Part shown: positions 27,112-35,218 of the stretch, piece by piece
Position numbering within the stretch: position 1 is the first letter of the stretch
Layout of the letters: every line of letters starts with the position of its first letter
Source of the DNA: Alphaproteobacteria bacterium
Lineage (GTDB): Bacteria; Pseudomonadota; Alphaproteobacteria; CACIAM-22H2
Assembly: GCA_017308135.1 (NCBI GenBank)
Contig: JAFKFM010000014.1
Location: forward strand, 1-64,000
Reading direction: 5' to 3'
Length of the DNA: 64,000 nt
Program-made: the position numbers and the translations under genes
The notes under the pieces: model-generated
Databases searched by the model: none
Told to the model about the DNA's origin: nothing
The model's input: only the letters and a program-made list of their open reading frames with translations

Positions 27112-27852
27112 CTATGTCTTTGCTCTCGTCGTTCCCTTGAGGCGCAATGCTGTCTTCGACGCCGTCGTTTTTGCGGAGGAGGGCCTCGTTTCCGTCTTGA
27201 TCAGCAATTGGAAGCATTGGCTCAGCCGGACCGATAGCTCTTTATCATGGAGCGACAGCGGACCCGGATCGTTGAGGATCGCATTGACCAGCGTTCCGAA
27301 GATCACCTGAAAGCCGAAGCCGACGGCACGCGTCTTCGCCGCGCGCTGGCCCGGCCCCATGGCGCGGAGCAGGGCAGGCGTTGCGACCACGACGCCGTTT
27401 CGCGCCAGATCCTTGAACGTGCTCCATTTGGCTTCGCGGGAGTCCCCGCGCTGCAGGGCTGCCCGGAGGACGCCTTCATGGTTGCGCATCCAACTCACGA
27501 TGCCCTCGACGAGCACATCGCAAAGCGCCTCAAGAGACAATTCAGCCAGCGCCTGATCGTGCATCATGCGTGATCGCATGAGTGCGCCGTCATGTCCGGT
27601 CAGGCTCAGCAAGGCGTTGAAATACGCATCCTTGCTCTCGAACCGGCTGTAGAACGCGCCAACGGTGACATTAATCTCCGCGCAGAGCGCTTCGATCGAC
27701 AAGTCCTCAAGGCGGTGAGTTCGCAGCATCTCGGCGCCCGCGCGTAGCAGAGCGGCCGTCGTTTCACGGCTGCGCTTTTGCCGCGATGGCAGTACGCCGG
27801 GAAAATTCAAGTCCGGGGTGTCGAAGGGCATCGTTGCGTTCCGGCGGTCCAT
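27112..27852 (-). CDS. TetR/AcrR-family transcriptional regulator
   Basis: A regulator of 246 residues from the ATG at 27852. A second ATG at 27831 gives a similar protein. The frame is open further upstream, but that stretch is a run of Ile codons over AT-rich promoter DNA and is unlikely to be translated. The N-terminal helix-turn-helix (~50-75) reads LSIEALCAEINVTVGAFYSR. The remaining ~170 residues are an all-helical ligand domain. The gene diverges from the arylsulfatase and heads the minus-strand operon, so it probably controls both directions through the palindrome at 27863-27876. Confidence 0.87.
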   Translation of the reverse strand: MDRRNATMPFDTPDLNFPGVLPSRQKRSRETTAALLRAGAEMLRTHRLEDLSIEALCAEINVTVGAFYSRFESKDAYFNALLSLTGHDGALMRSRMMHDQALAELSLEALCDVLVEGIVSWMRNHEGVLRAALQRGDSREAKWSTFKDLARNGVVVATPALLRAMGPGQRAAKTRAVGFGFQVIFGTLVNAILNDPGPLSLHDKELSVRLSQCFQLLIKTETRPSSAKTTASKTALRLKGTTRAKT

Positions 27853-27862
27853 AATGATAATG

Positions 27863-27876
27863 ATAATTCGGATTAT
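27863..27876. promoter_or_regulatory. ATAAT-TCGG-ATTAT operator in the divergent sulfatase control region
   Basis: A perfect 5-bp inverted repeat with a 4-bp centre lies in an unusually AT-rich stretch (27850-27885) between the TetR and arylsulfatase genes, next to two further ATAATG/GATAATG repeats. It is well placed for autoregulation by the TetR protein. Binding is inferred. Confidence 0.4.
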
Positions 27877-27965
27877 GGTTTTGGCAACCTGAAATTCGTC
27901 AGGCCCTGACCGGGCATCTGTTCGAACACGCGGGGCAACCGCGGGCGACATACAGGGAGTGGATC

Positions 27966-30257
27966 ATGGGTGAGCGAGACAAAGGCGAGGCGTTTCAAGG
28001 CACTATCGGCAAGACTATCGCCGACTCCAAGCCATGGTGGCCGCCGGAAAAGAAGCCGCAGCCCTCGGCACCCAATATTCTTGTGGTGCTGTTCGACGAT
28101 GTCGGCTTTTCCGATTTTGGCTGCTACGGCTCGTCGATCCGCACCCCGACGATCGACAGATTGGCGGCGGAAGGGTTGCGCTACAGCGGATTTCATACCA
28201 CGGCGATGTGTTCGACAACCCGTGCGGCGCTGTTGACCGGCTGCAATCATCATTCGGTAGGCGTGGGGTGTCTGGCGAACTTCGACAGCGGTTATCCCGG
28301 CTATCGCGGCAAGATCGCGCGCGAGGCCGGGACGATCGCGGAAATTCTCCGCACCACCGGCTATCGGAATTACATGGTCGGCAAGTGGCATGTAACGCCG
28401 TTGACGGAGAGTGGAGCGACCGGGCCGTTCGATGGCTGGCCGCTCGGCCGTGGCTTCGATCGTTTCTACGGCTTTCTCGATGCCGAGACCGATCAATATT
28501 CACCCGAACTTGTCGCCGACAATACGCATATCGATCCACCGGGCACCTATGAGACCGGCTATCACCTGACGGCGGATCTCGTCGATCAATCCATTCGCTT
28601 TATCGCCGATCACATGGCGGATCGTCCCGATCTGCCGTGGCTGACATGGCTGGCTTTCGGGGCGTGCCATGCGCCGCATCAGGCGCCAAGCGATCTGATC
28701 AAGGGCTACGACAAGCACTTCGGGCATGGGTGGGACGTGGAGCGCGAACGGCGCTTGGCGCGGCAAAAGGCGATGGGTCTTGTGCCGCAGGAGACCAGGA
28801 TGGCGCCGCGTAATGACGGCGTCAAAGCCTGGGACGAGCACAGCGAAGACGAGCGCCGCGTCTTCACGCGCCTTCAATCGGCATTTGCAGGAATGCTCGA
28901 TCATGCGGATCAGCATCTCGCGCGGCTGATCGCATTCCTCGAAACCGCGGGCGTGCGGGACAACACGCTGATTGTGGTGCTGTCCGACAATGGCGCCAGC
29001 CAAGAGGGCGGGCCGCTGGGTTTTGTCAACGCGATGGGGCCTTATAATTTTCGCCCTGAGCCGATCCCTGAAAAACTGCAGCGCATCGACGATATCGGCG
29101 GGCCTGACACTCATTCGAATTTTCCGCTGGGCTGGGCGATGGCATCCAACACGCCGCTGCGGCGCTACAAGCAAAATACCCATGGCGGCGGCATTCGCGA
29201 TCCGTTCGTGATCTCGTGGCCGCAACGGATCAAGGCCAAGGGCGAACTGCGCCATCAATTCGTCCACGCCACGGATCTTGTGCCGACACTTCTGGATGTG
29301 ATCGGTGTTAAGCCGCCATTGTCGATCGGCGGATATGAACAGATGCCGCTGGAAGGCGAGAGTTTCGTGAAATCGCTCTCCGATCCGAACGCGCCCTCGC
29401 GCACCAAGCCGCAATATTTCGAGATGTTCGGTCATCGCGGGCTTTGGCACGACGGCTGGAAGGCCGTCGCATTTCATCCGCCCGGCACGGCATTTGAGAA
29501 AGACAAGTGGGAGCTGTTTCATCTCGATCGAGATTTCTCGGAAGTCGATAATCTCGCCGAACGTGATCCCGAGCGGCTGAAACGGATGATCGATATGTGG
29601 TGGGATCAGGCGGAGAAGCACAAGGTGCTGCCACTGGACGATCGCTTCGGTCCACGTTTTGCGGAGAATGCCGCGCGTTTTCATGGCCCGCGCCATAACT
29701 TCGTTTTTCACACCGGAATGGGACACGTGCCGACAGACGTCGCGCCGGATGTGCGCAGCCGGAATTATATGATCGAGGCGGATCTGGACCCGAGCGGAGC
29801 GGTGGTCGAAGGCGTTCTGATCGCCCATGGCGACGCGACATCCGGCTACAGTCTCTACGTCAAGGACAACCGGCTGGTGCATGATCTAAATATCGGCGGC
29901 GCCCATAATATTCTCACATCGGACCGCGAGATTCCTGCCGGTGCGCGTCATCTCGGGGTTGAGGTTACGCGCTGGACAACGGACGGCAAGCCGCGCAAGG
30001 GGCCGGTACCGGGCTTCAGCCGGATTACACTTCGGATCGATGGAGCGCCGGCAGGATCGTTTGACACGGTGCTGGGATTCCACAATCTGATTTCGTGGTC
30101 GGGGCTGGACATCGGACGGGATCGCGGCAGTCCGGTGTCGCATTATGCGGCTCCGTTCGAGTTCACGGGAAATCTGCTTCGGGTGCGTGTCACCATGGAC
30201 ATCGAGCAGCACCTCGACGGTGATGGCGTCGGAGAGGCCGAGATGGCGCGGCAGTGA
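27966..30257 (+). CDS. Type I (formylglycine-type) arylsulfatase with variant active-site motif
   Basis: A 763-residue sulfatase. The N-terminal domain shows the metal-binding LVVLFDDVGFSDFGCYG. The modification site is Cys82 in CSTTRAALLTG, where the usual Pro of Cys-x-Pro-x-Arg is Thr. GKWH, a second metal-site segment (VLSDNGASQEGG) and the C-terminal ELFHLDRDFSEVDNLAERDP complete the family picture. A ~190-residue C-terminal beta-rich extension is typical of this long arylsulfatase branch. No signal peptide is evident. It diverges from the TetR gene and precedes an aldehyde dehydrogenase by 25 bp. It probably releases sulfate from alkyl or aryl sulfate esters. Confidence 0.9.
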   Translation: MGERDKGEAFQGTIGKTIADSKPWWPPEKKPQPSAPNILVVLFDDVGFSDFGCYGSSIRTPTIDRLAAEGLRYSGFHTTAMCSTTRAALLTGCNHHSVGVGCLANFDSGYPGYRGKIAREAGTIAEILRTTGYRNYMVGKWHVTPLTESGATGPFDGWPLGRGFDRFYGFLDAETDQYSPELVADNTHIDPPGTYETGYHLTADLVDQSIRFIADHMADRPDLPWLTWLAFGACHAPHQAPSDLIKGYDKHFGHGWDVERERRLARQKAMGLVPQETRMAPRNDGVKAWDEHSEDERRVFTRLQSAFAGMLDHADQHLARLIAFLETAGVRDNTLIVVLSDNGASQEGGPLGFVNAMGPYNFRPEPIPEKLQRIDDIGGPDTHSNFPLGWAMASNTPLRRYKQNTHGGGIRDPFVISWPQRIKAKGELRHQFVHATDLVPTLLDVIGVKPPLSIGGYEQMPLEGESFVKSLSDPNAPSRTKPQYFEMFGHRGLWHDGWKAVAFHPPGTAFEKDKWELFHLDRDFSEVDNLAERDPERLKRMIDMWWDQAEKHKVLPLDDRFGPRFAENAARFHGPRHNFVFHTGMGHVPTDVAPDVRSRNYMIEADLDPSGAVVEGVLIAHGDATSGYSLYVKDNRLVHDLNIGGAHNILTSDREIPAGARHLGVEVTRWTTDGKPRKGPVPGFSRITLRIDGAPAGSFDTVLGFHNLISWSGLDIGRDRGSPVSHYAAPFEFTGNLLRVRVTMDIEQHLDGDGVGEAEMARQ

Positions 30258-30282
30258 TGCGTGAGCGGGAAGGAGAAGATCG

Positions 30283-31674
30283 ATGTCTGATACTCTGACA
30301 GACGAGACATCGCTGATGCAATCCTATGCGGCTTTGCGTGACGCCTGGATCGCCAAGGGTGGGCTCTCAGTCGCGCAGCGTTGCGCGATCCTCAAGGCAT
30401 TGCGCAGCAGCCTGCGGCAACGAGCCGATGACTACGTTGCTGCAATATCGGCCGATTTTCGCGGGCGCTCGAGGCATGAAACGCTACTGACGGAAATCGC
30501 AGTGGTGATCTCGGCGATCGACTATACTCTCCCTCGCATCAAAAAATGGGCGCGTCCATCATCGATTGCTCTCGGTTTTCCGATCTGGCCGGCGCGCGGT
30601 GGCCTGGTGCCGCAGCCGCGCGGCGTTGTCGGTGTGGTCGCGCCGAGCAACTATCCGTTGCAGCTTGCGCTGATGCCGCTGGTGTCGGCGATTTCTGCCG
30701 GATGCCGCGTTCTGATCAAGCCTTCGGAAATGACGCCACGAACCGCGCAACTGATCGCGCAGCATATCGGGGAAATTTTCGATCCCTCGATTATCGGTGT
30801 TGTCTGCGGCGATGCAAATTTGTCCGCACAGTTCGTTCGATTGCCATTCGATGCACTGCTGTTCACGGGCTCGCACCGCACCGGCGCCAAGGTGGCGGAA
30901 GCCGCTGCTGCCAACATGACGCCGCTGATTCTCGAACTTGGCGGAAAGTCGCCAGTGATCGTCGATCGGGGGGCTGACCTCGTCACGGCCGCGGAATCGA
31001 TTATCGCCGGCAAGTTGATGAATGCGGGCCAGACCTGCGTTGCTCCGGACTATGTTCTCGTGGCGCGCGAGAACTATGATGGCCTCGTTGGGGAACTGAA
31101 GGCGGCCGCGCGCAAGCTTTATCCGGATCGGGAGGCACGGGACTATTCCGCGATATTGTCGGACACCGCGATCGCTCGGCTGGAAAAACTGGAATCCGCG
31201 GAGCAGACACTCGATCTGCTGGACAGCGATATCGCCGCACCGCGCTTCCAGCCAAAGCTGATTTTGTCTCCGGCTCGGAATCATGCGGTGATGACGGAAG
31301 AAATCTTCGGTCCGCTGCTGTCGATCCTGACTTACGATACCATCGACGAGGCTATCGAGATGGTGCGCAGCCAGCCGCCGGCCCTGGTGATCTATTGGTT
31401 CGGCGGGAAGAACGAGCGGTTTCACGCAGTGATAGCAAAAACGATGTCGGGCGCGGTGTCGATAAACGAGACGGTGCTGCATGCCGGTATCAGCGCTCTT
31501 CCGTTTGGCGGCGTCGGCGGCTCGGGCATCGGTCGGTATCATGGCAAGGCGGGCTTCGATGCCTTCTCTAATCAGCGCGTCATCTTCGAACAATCGAAAT
31601 GGAGCCTGACGCGTTTGTTGCGTCCGCCATTCGGAATGCGGGCGGATCGGATCCTGCGCAGGTTGGTGAAATAG
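30283..31674 (+). CDS. Aldehyde dehydrogenase, coniferyl-aldehyde-dehydrogenase type
   Basis: A 463-residue NAD(P)-dependent aldehyde dehydrogenase of the shorter class-3/CalB branch. GVVGVVAPSNYPLQLALMP covers the cofactor-binding entry, the general base Glu lies in LILELGGKSPVIV (~218) and the catalytic Cys in NAGQTCVAPDYV (~252). PFGGVGGSGIGRYHGKAGFD is the class-3-type C-terminal motif. It would oxidise the aldehyde made by the GMC enzyme, so sulfatase, alcohol dehydrogenase and aldehyde dehydrogenase form a route from alkyl sulfate to fatty acid. AAGGAGAAG precedes the start. Its stop directly abuts a remnant of a TonB receptor gene. Confidence 0.9.
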   Translation: MSDTLTDETSLMQSYAALRDAWIAKGGLSVAQRCAILKALRSSLRQRADDYVAAISADFRGRSRHETLLTEIAVVISAIDYTLPRIKKWARPSSIALGFPIWPARGGLVPQPRGVVGVVAPSNYPLQLALMPLVSAISAGCRVLIKPSEMTPRTAQLIAQHIGEIFDPSIIGVVCGDANLSAQFVRLPFDALLFTGSHRTGAKVAEAAAANMTPLILELGGKSPVIVDRGADLVTAAESIIAGKLMNAGQTCVAPDYVLVARENYDGLVGELKAAARKLYPDREARDYSAILSDTAIARLEKLESAEQTLDLLDSDIAAPRFQPKLILSPARNHAVMTEEIFGPLLSILTYDTIDEAIEMVRSQPPALVIYWFGGKNERFHAVIAKTMSGAVSINETVLHAGISALPFGGVGGSGIGRYHGKAGFDAFSNQRVIFEQSKWSLTRLLRPPFGMRADRILRRLVK

Positions 31675-31689
31675 CCCGAGCTTAATCGC

Positions 31690-31879
31690 AATACAGTCGC
31701 TCGAAGAATTCATTACGAACTGGAAAATCTCGATCCGCGATCCAAGGGCGCCAAGCTGAGCGTGAACGCCACAAATCTATTCGACAAAATCTACGTGTCA
31801 CAGTGCACCGTAATTCGACAACAATTGCGTCTATGGTCTGCGCCGACAGGTGCTGGCGACGCTGCATTACAAGTGGTGA
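31690..31879 (+). pseudogene. C-terminal remnant of a TonB-dependent siderophore receptor, frameshifted
   Basis: Right after the aldehyde-dehydrogenase stop the DNA encodes the tail of an outer-membrane siderophore receptor in two frames. The first frame gives HYELENLDPRSKGAKLSVNA and then TNLFDKIYVSQC (to 31806). A frame change near 31807-31813 is needed to continue as FDNNCVYGLRRQVLATLHYK followed by Trp and TGA at 31877-31879. The NLFDK-YV motif, the Cys pair and the terminal aromatic residue are standard for FhuA/FpvA-type barrels. Only ~60 of ~700 expected residues remain. The gene is dead, and its upstream part was lost exactly where the sulfate module begins. Confidence 0.75.
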
Positions 31880-32047
31880 TGCATCTCCGGAAAATAAAGC
31901 CAAGGGCCTGCTTGCAGGCGTATTCGCGCCCAGGCGCGCTTCGATGCCTTCTAATGTGACTTGCGAACCTGCATATTGAGCCTTTGAGGATGGACGCGTA
32001 GAGATGGCGCATGCCTTGAAGGCCGATGACCAGAAATGGGAGCCACC

Positions 32048-32371
32048 ATGCCGGATCAGGAGGACATCTTTGGTTTTGACGATCGCTGGACATTCCAGGC
32101 CGATCTCGACCGCCTGATGATGACGGCTTTTGGCCGAGGACTGGATGTTTCGGGTCTCACGCCTATGGCTGTCATGACTGCGATGGCTCACGCCGTCGGT
32201 TCTGTTTATCGACAGGTGGCGGCGCATCATCACCAGCACTCCTGTCCTTGCGGATGGCAGCCTTTGTCCGAGGAGGATATCGCGACGCTGCAGGCAGCCT
32301 TTGAAACCGCGGCAGCAACGCCGGAACCGATCGATAAGCTTCTGACGATGCCGGTGATGGGCCGGGCCTAG
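32048..32371 (+). CDS. Small hypothetical protein, His-rich centre
   Basis: A 107-residue protein starting at ATG 32048 after GGGAG; an earlier in-frame start at 32036 lacks one. I do not recognise the family. It is mildly acidic and mostly helical in appearance, with a central AAHHHQHSCPCGW stretch that could bind metal and an AEL-type helical C-terminus. Codon usage looks coding (G/C-rich third positions). It lies between a TonB-receptor remnant and an AraC-type regulator, so it may have belonged to an iron-uptake locus. Function unknown. Confidence 0.55.
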   Translation: MPDQEDIFGFDDRWTFQADLDRLMMTAFGRGLDVSGLTPMAVMTAMAHAVGSVYRQVAAHHHQHSCPCGWQPLSEEDIATLQAAFETAAATPEPIDKLLTMPVMGRA

Positions 32372-32497
32372 GACGTTCGCAACGGAACATTCAAACCGTT
32401 CTAAAGTCGCCTGGAGCTTATTGAGGCCGCTGAGGCAGACAGTCATACTTTCAGTTCGACTTTCAATCCGATCAGCCGCGGACACCTGATACGTCAG

Positions 32498-33424
32498 ATG
32501 CCTCAACTCTATGACCGTTTCATCGATCAGTACCAAATTCTCGATCGCGAGAACCGGCCTGTCGAAGACACATTCTCTGAACGCATGATCTGGCTGGATT
32601 CGCCGGGCTGCGTGCTTCATGCGGGCGATTTTCAATTGCCTGCCGATCTTCGCACGCGTGGGATCATGAAGCCCGGGCTTTATATGACCATCGTGCTTGA
32701 GGGAATCGGCGAAAGCAGTGCTTGCGACGGTCCGGAAAAGATCCGGTATTCGCAAAACAAGCTGCTCGGCATGGCAATCCGTGAGCCAACGCCATGCAGC
32801 GGTGAAGCGCCCGGCGGTCCCATTCGCGCTGTCGGTGTCGCCTTCCCGTTTTCTTCGATCTAGAATCTGGGTCTGGAGGAGGAGTTCCTCAACCTGTTCA
32901 AATCGACGGATCGTCCGGTTCTGCCGTTTTCCGTGCAGGCGCCTCCGCGCATTCAGGCGATTGCGAGCGAGATTTTGTTGCCCGTGATCGATGGCTCTGC
33001 GGGCAAGCTATTGATGAGCGCACATGCGACCGAGATTTTGGCGAGGGCGATATGCGCGCTGCGCCACAATATCGAGCTGCGTCATCCGGTGGATAACAAG
33101 CGGGCGCGGCTGCAGGCCGCAAAAGAAATGATGGATTCTGACCTGCGCCGCCCGTGGAGTGTCGCCGAGCTTGCGAAATGCGCCGGCTCAAGCCGGCGAT
33201 CATTCAATTCCCGTTTTCGCGCGGCCTTTGGCGCCAGCGCGGCCGAATATCTCCGTGTCAAACGGCTCGAAGTGGCGCGTGAGGCGCTCGTGTATCAGAA
33301 CCTCTCCGTGACCGAGGCCGCCGATCTCGTCGGCTATACAAATCCGGCGAATTTCGCGACGGCCTTCCGCAAGCACTTCGGGTCGGTTCCCAGCCTTTAC
33401 CGGGATCACGTATCGCCTCGGTAG
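32498..33424 (+). pseudogene. AraC-family regulator interrupted by an in-frame amber codon
   Basis: A continuous frame of 308 codons encodes a normal-length AraC regulator except for TAG at codon 122 (32861-32863). The N-terminal part (MPQLYDRFIDQYQILDRE onward) is a ligand-binding domain. The C-terminal part has both helix-turn-helix motifs (SVAELAKCAGSSRRSFNSRF near codon 220 and VTEAADLVGYTNPANFATAF near 270). Nothing else is damaged, so the stop is recent. The downstream half could still be made from an internal start as a free DNA-binding domain. Regulators of this type often control siderophore receptors, and the gene lies between two decayed iron-uptake genes. Confidence 0.8.
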
Positions 33425-33596
33425 TTGTTCCGACGCGAAAACTGCGTCTGAAATGCCGCACTGATTCTTCAACGTAGTCACCTTTGAGTTTGTCAACGCG
33501 CGATCAAAGGTTTTTTGCGCATTCGCAAAGGCGCGCGAGTCCCAAATCTGCTCTTCCATCGTGGGCTGAAAATGTCAGCAGAATGGGGAACTCTGT

Positions 33597-34283
33597 GTGG
33601 CGATCGTTTCGGGTATTGTTGTTTACGAGCCATCGATGCGGAAGCTGAAATTCGGAACCTACCGGCGTGACCGCCTTCGCGTGGTCCGCTGGCTCGATGT
33701 GCATAATCTCACCGGCATCGTTTTGGTGATGTGGATGCTGGTCGTCGGCTTCACCGGCGTCATCAATACGTGGGCTGAACTCGTCATCAAGGTCTGGCAA
33801 TTCGGCCAGCTCGCGGAGATGACCGCGCAATACAAGGACAAGTCGCTTCCGGCAAATCCGGGTTCTATCGAATCGGCCGTTCAGGTCGCGATCAGGGCGG
33901 AGCCCGCCATGAAGCCTGCCTTTGTCGCTTTCCCCGGCACGATCTTCAGCAGCAAAAGCCACTATGCTGTGTTCATGCGTGGCAATACGCCACTGACGGC
34001 GAAACTGCTCAAACCCGCGCTGAGCGATGCCGAAACCGGTGTAATGACGGACAGCCGGGAACTGCCCTGGTATGTCGCAACCTTGCTGATCTCGCAGCCG
34101 CTGCACTTCGGCGACTACGGCGGCATGCCGTTGAAGATCATCTGGGCGATCCTCGACATCATCACGATTGCCGTGCTCATCACAGGGCTCTATCTATGGC
34201 TTCGCAGGAAGTCAGGCCTTAGCGTCGAACGAGTGGTCGTCGATGCGTCCGCCGCCGATCATCGTCCGGTTTACACATCATGA
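33597..34283 (+). pseudogene. PepSY-associated membrane protein, N-terminally truncated
   Basis: The frame encodes 228 residues from a GTG at 33597 (GGGGA just upstream). IVSGIVVYEPSMRKLKFGTY at the very start is normally an internal segment of PepSY-type iron-regulated membrane proteins, reached after an N-terminal membrane helix. Here TGA at 33567-33569 blocks the frame upstream and no such part is found. Later segments (NLTGIVLVMWMLVVGFTGVI, a PepSY-like loop, and the C-terminal helix ending LWLRRKSG) look intact. These proteins accompany TonB receptors and are thought to help iron release from siderophores. It is either a shortened functional form or a 5'-truncated pseudogene; the decayed surroundings favour the latter. 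Confidence 0.6.
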
Positions 34284-34471
34284 AACCCATGCCAATCCAT
34301 CGTCGCCAGACCACCACTCAGATTTTCGCCGTGCCGCTTCTGCTCGCGATATTGAGCATTGTCGGACTCGTGTCCGCGCTGGTCGGCGATGGCGCATGGG
34401 ATGGCTTGTCCTGGATTGCGCTGGGAATTCCGATCGTGCTTTGCGGTTACTTCCTGCTGAAGCGTTCGTGA
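34280..34471 (+). CDS. Small two-helix membrane protein linked to the PepSY gene
   Basis: A 63-residue protein with two hydrophobic helices (FAVPLLLAILSIVGLVSALV and ALGIPIVLCGYFLL) and a basic tail. It overlaps the PepSY stop by 4 bp (ATGA), so it was translationally coupled to it. Small membrane proteins of this kind commonly follow PepSY genes at siderophore loci; their role is unknown. It may survive as a passenger of a dying operon. Confidence 0.6.
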   Translation: MKPMPIHRRQTTTQIFAVPLLLAILSIVGLVSALVGDGAWDGLSWIALGIPIVLCGYFLLKRS

Positions 34472-34501
34472 GAAGCGGCAGGCAGCAACGTAACTTCCGT
34501 A

Positions 34502-35218
34502 TCAGTCAATTCCGAGGAATTTGTTGCTGAAGTTCGTGTCGCCCAATAGCGATTCGCGTGTCCCTTCGAGGACAATTCGCCCGCTCTCAATCACGTAGGC
34601 GCGGTCGACGAAATCGAGCGCCCGGTGGATGTTCTGTTCGACAAGAACGACCGTCATTCCATCGGCAGCGATGAGCCCGAGCGCGTGCATGACTTCATCG
34701 ACAAGAAGCGGCGCAACGCCAAGGAACGGTTCATCGAGCAGCAGAATGCGCGGCGATGTCATCAGCGCGCGGCCGATGGCAACCATCTGCTGCTGACCGC
34801 CGCTCAGTTCGCCCGCGTGCTGCCCCGCCTTTTGCTTTAGGATCGGAAACAGGCTGTAGACCTTCTCGATATTCTCGGCGAGGGCGCGGCGCGCGGCCGG
34901 CAGGTAAGCACCCATCTCGAGATTTTCCCGAACGCTCATTTCCGGAAAAAGCCGGCGGCCTTCGGGCACAAGGGCCAGACCGTGCGTGACGCATTCGGTC
35001 GGGGGCTTGCCCGCGAGCGGATGGCCGAGCAGCCGTATCTCTCCGGACGAGGGTGGATAGAGACCCATGAGGGCTCCGAGCGTGGTGCTCTTGCCGGCAC
35101 CGTTCGCGCCCAGGATGCCGACGCGTTCACCTTTGCCGACATGGAAAGAGACGTCCCACAGTGCCTGCAGGCTGCCGTGTGATACGGAAATATTTGAGAC
35201 TTCGAGCATCTGGATCAT
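34502..35218 (-). CDS. HAAT-type ABC transporter ATPase (LivF type)
   Basis: A 238-residue ATPase with Walker A GANGAGKST (~37-45), signature LSGGQQQMVAIGRAL (~135) and Walker B ILLLDEPFLGVAP. PEGRRLFPEMSVRENLEMGA is the LivF-type Q-loop region. It is the last gene of a minus-strand operon and its start overlaps the stop of the upstream fused gene (ATGA). It pairs with the LivG-like domain of that fused protein. The imported compound is unknown, though the family takes up amino acids, amides and aromatic acids. Confidence 0.92.
   Translation of the reverse strand: MIQMLEVSNISVSHGSLQALWDVSFHVGKGERVGILGANGAGKSTTLGALMGLYPPSSGEIRLLGHPLAGKPPTECVTHGLALVPEGRRLFPEMSVRENLEMGAYLPAARRALAENIEKVYSLFPILKQKAGQHAGELSGGQQQMVAIGRALMTSPRILLLDEPFLGVAPLLVDEVMHALGLIAADGMTVVLVEQNIHRALDFVDRAYVIESGRIVLEGTRESLLGDTNFSNKFLGID

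Noticed and set aside
28500..29882. A 460-codon open frame on the minus strand opposite the arylsulfatase
   Set aside because: It overlaps a complete sulfatase gene and contains no domain motif.
31762..31959. A 65-codon plus-strand ORF starting at GTG
   Set aside because: Its first half is the first-frame part of the TonB-receptor remnant and the rest is out-of-frame sequence after the frameshift, so it is not an independent gene.
31682..32755. A 357-codon minus-strand frame across the decayed iron locus
   Set aside because: It runs antisense to the receptor remnant and the small His-rich ORF, shows no motif and has no ribosome-binding site at its start.
32861..32863. The amber codon as a recoding site for an unusual amino acid
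   Set aside because: No downstream structure or dedicated tRNA is visible, and pyrrolysine use is not expected in this group. A nonsense mutation is simpler.
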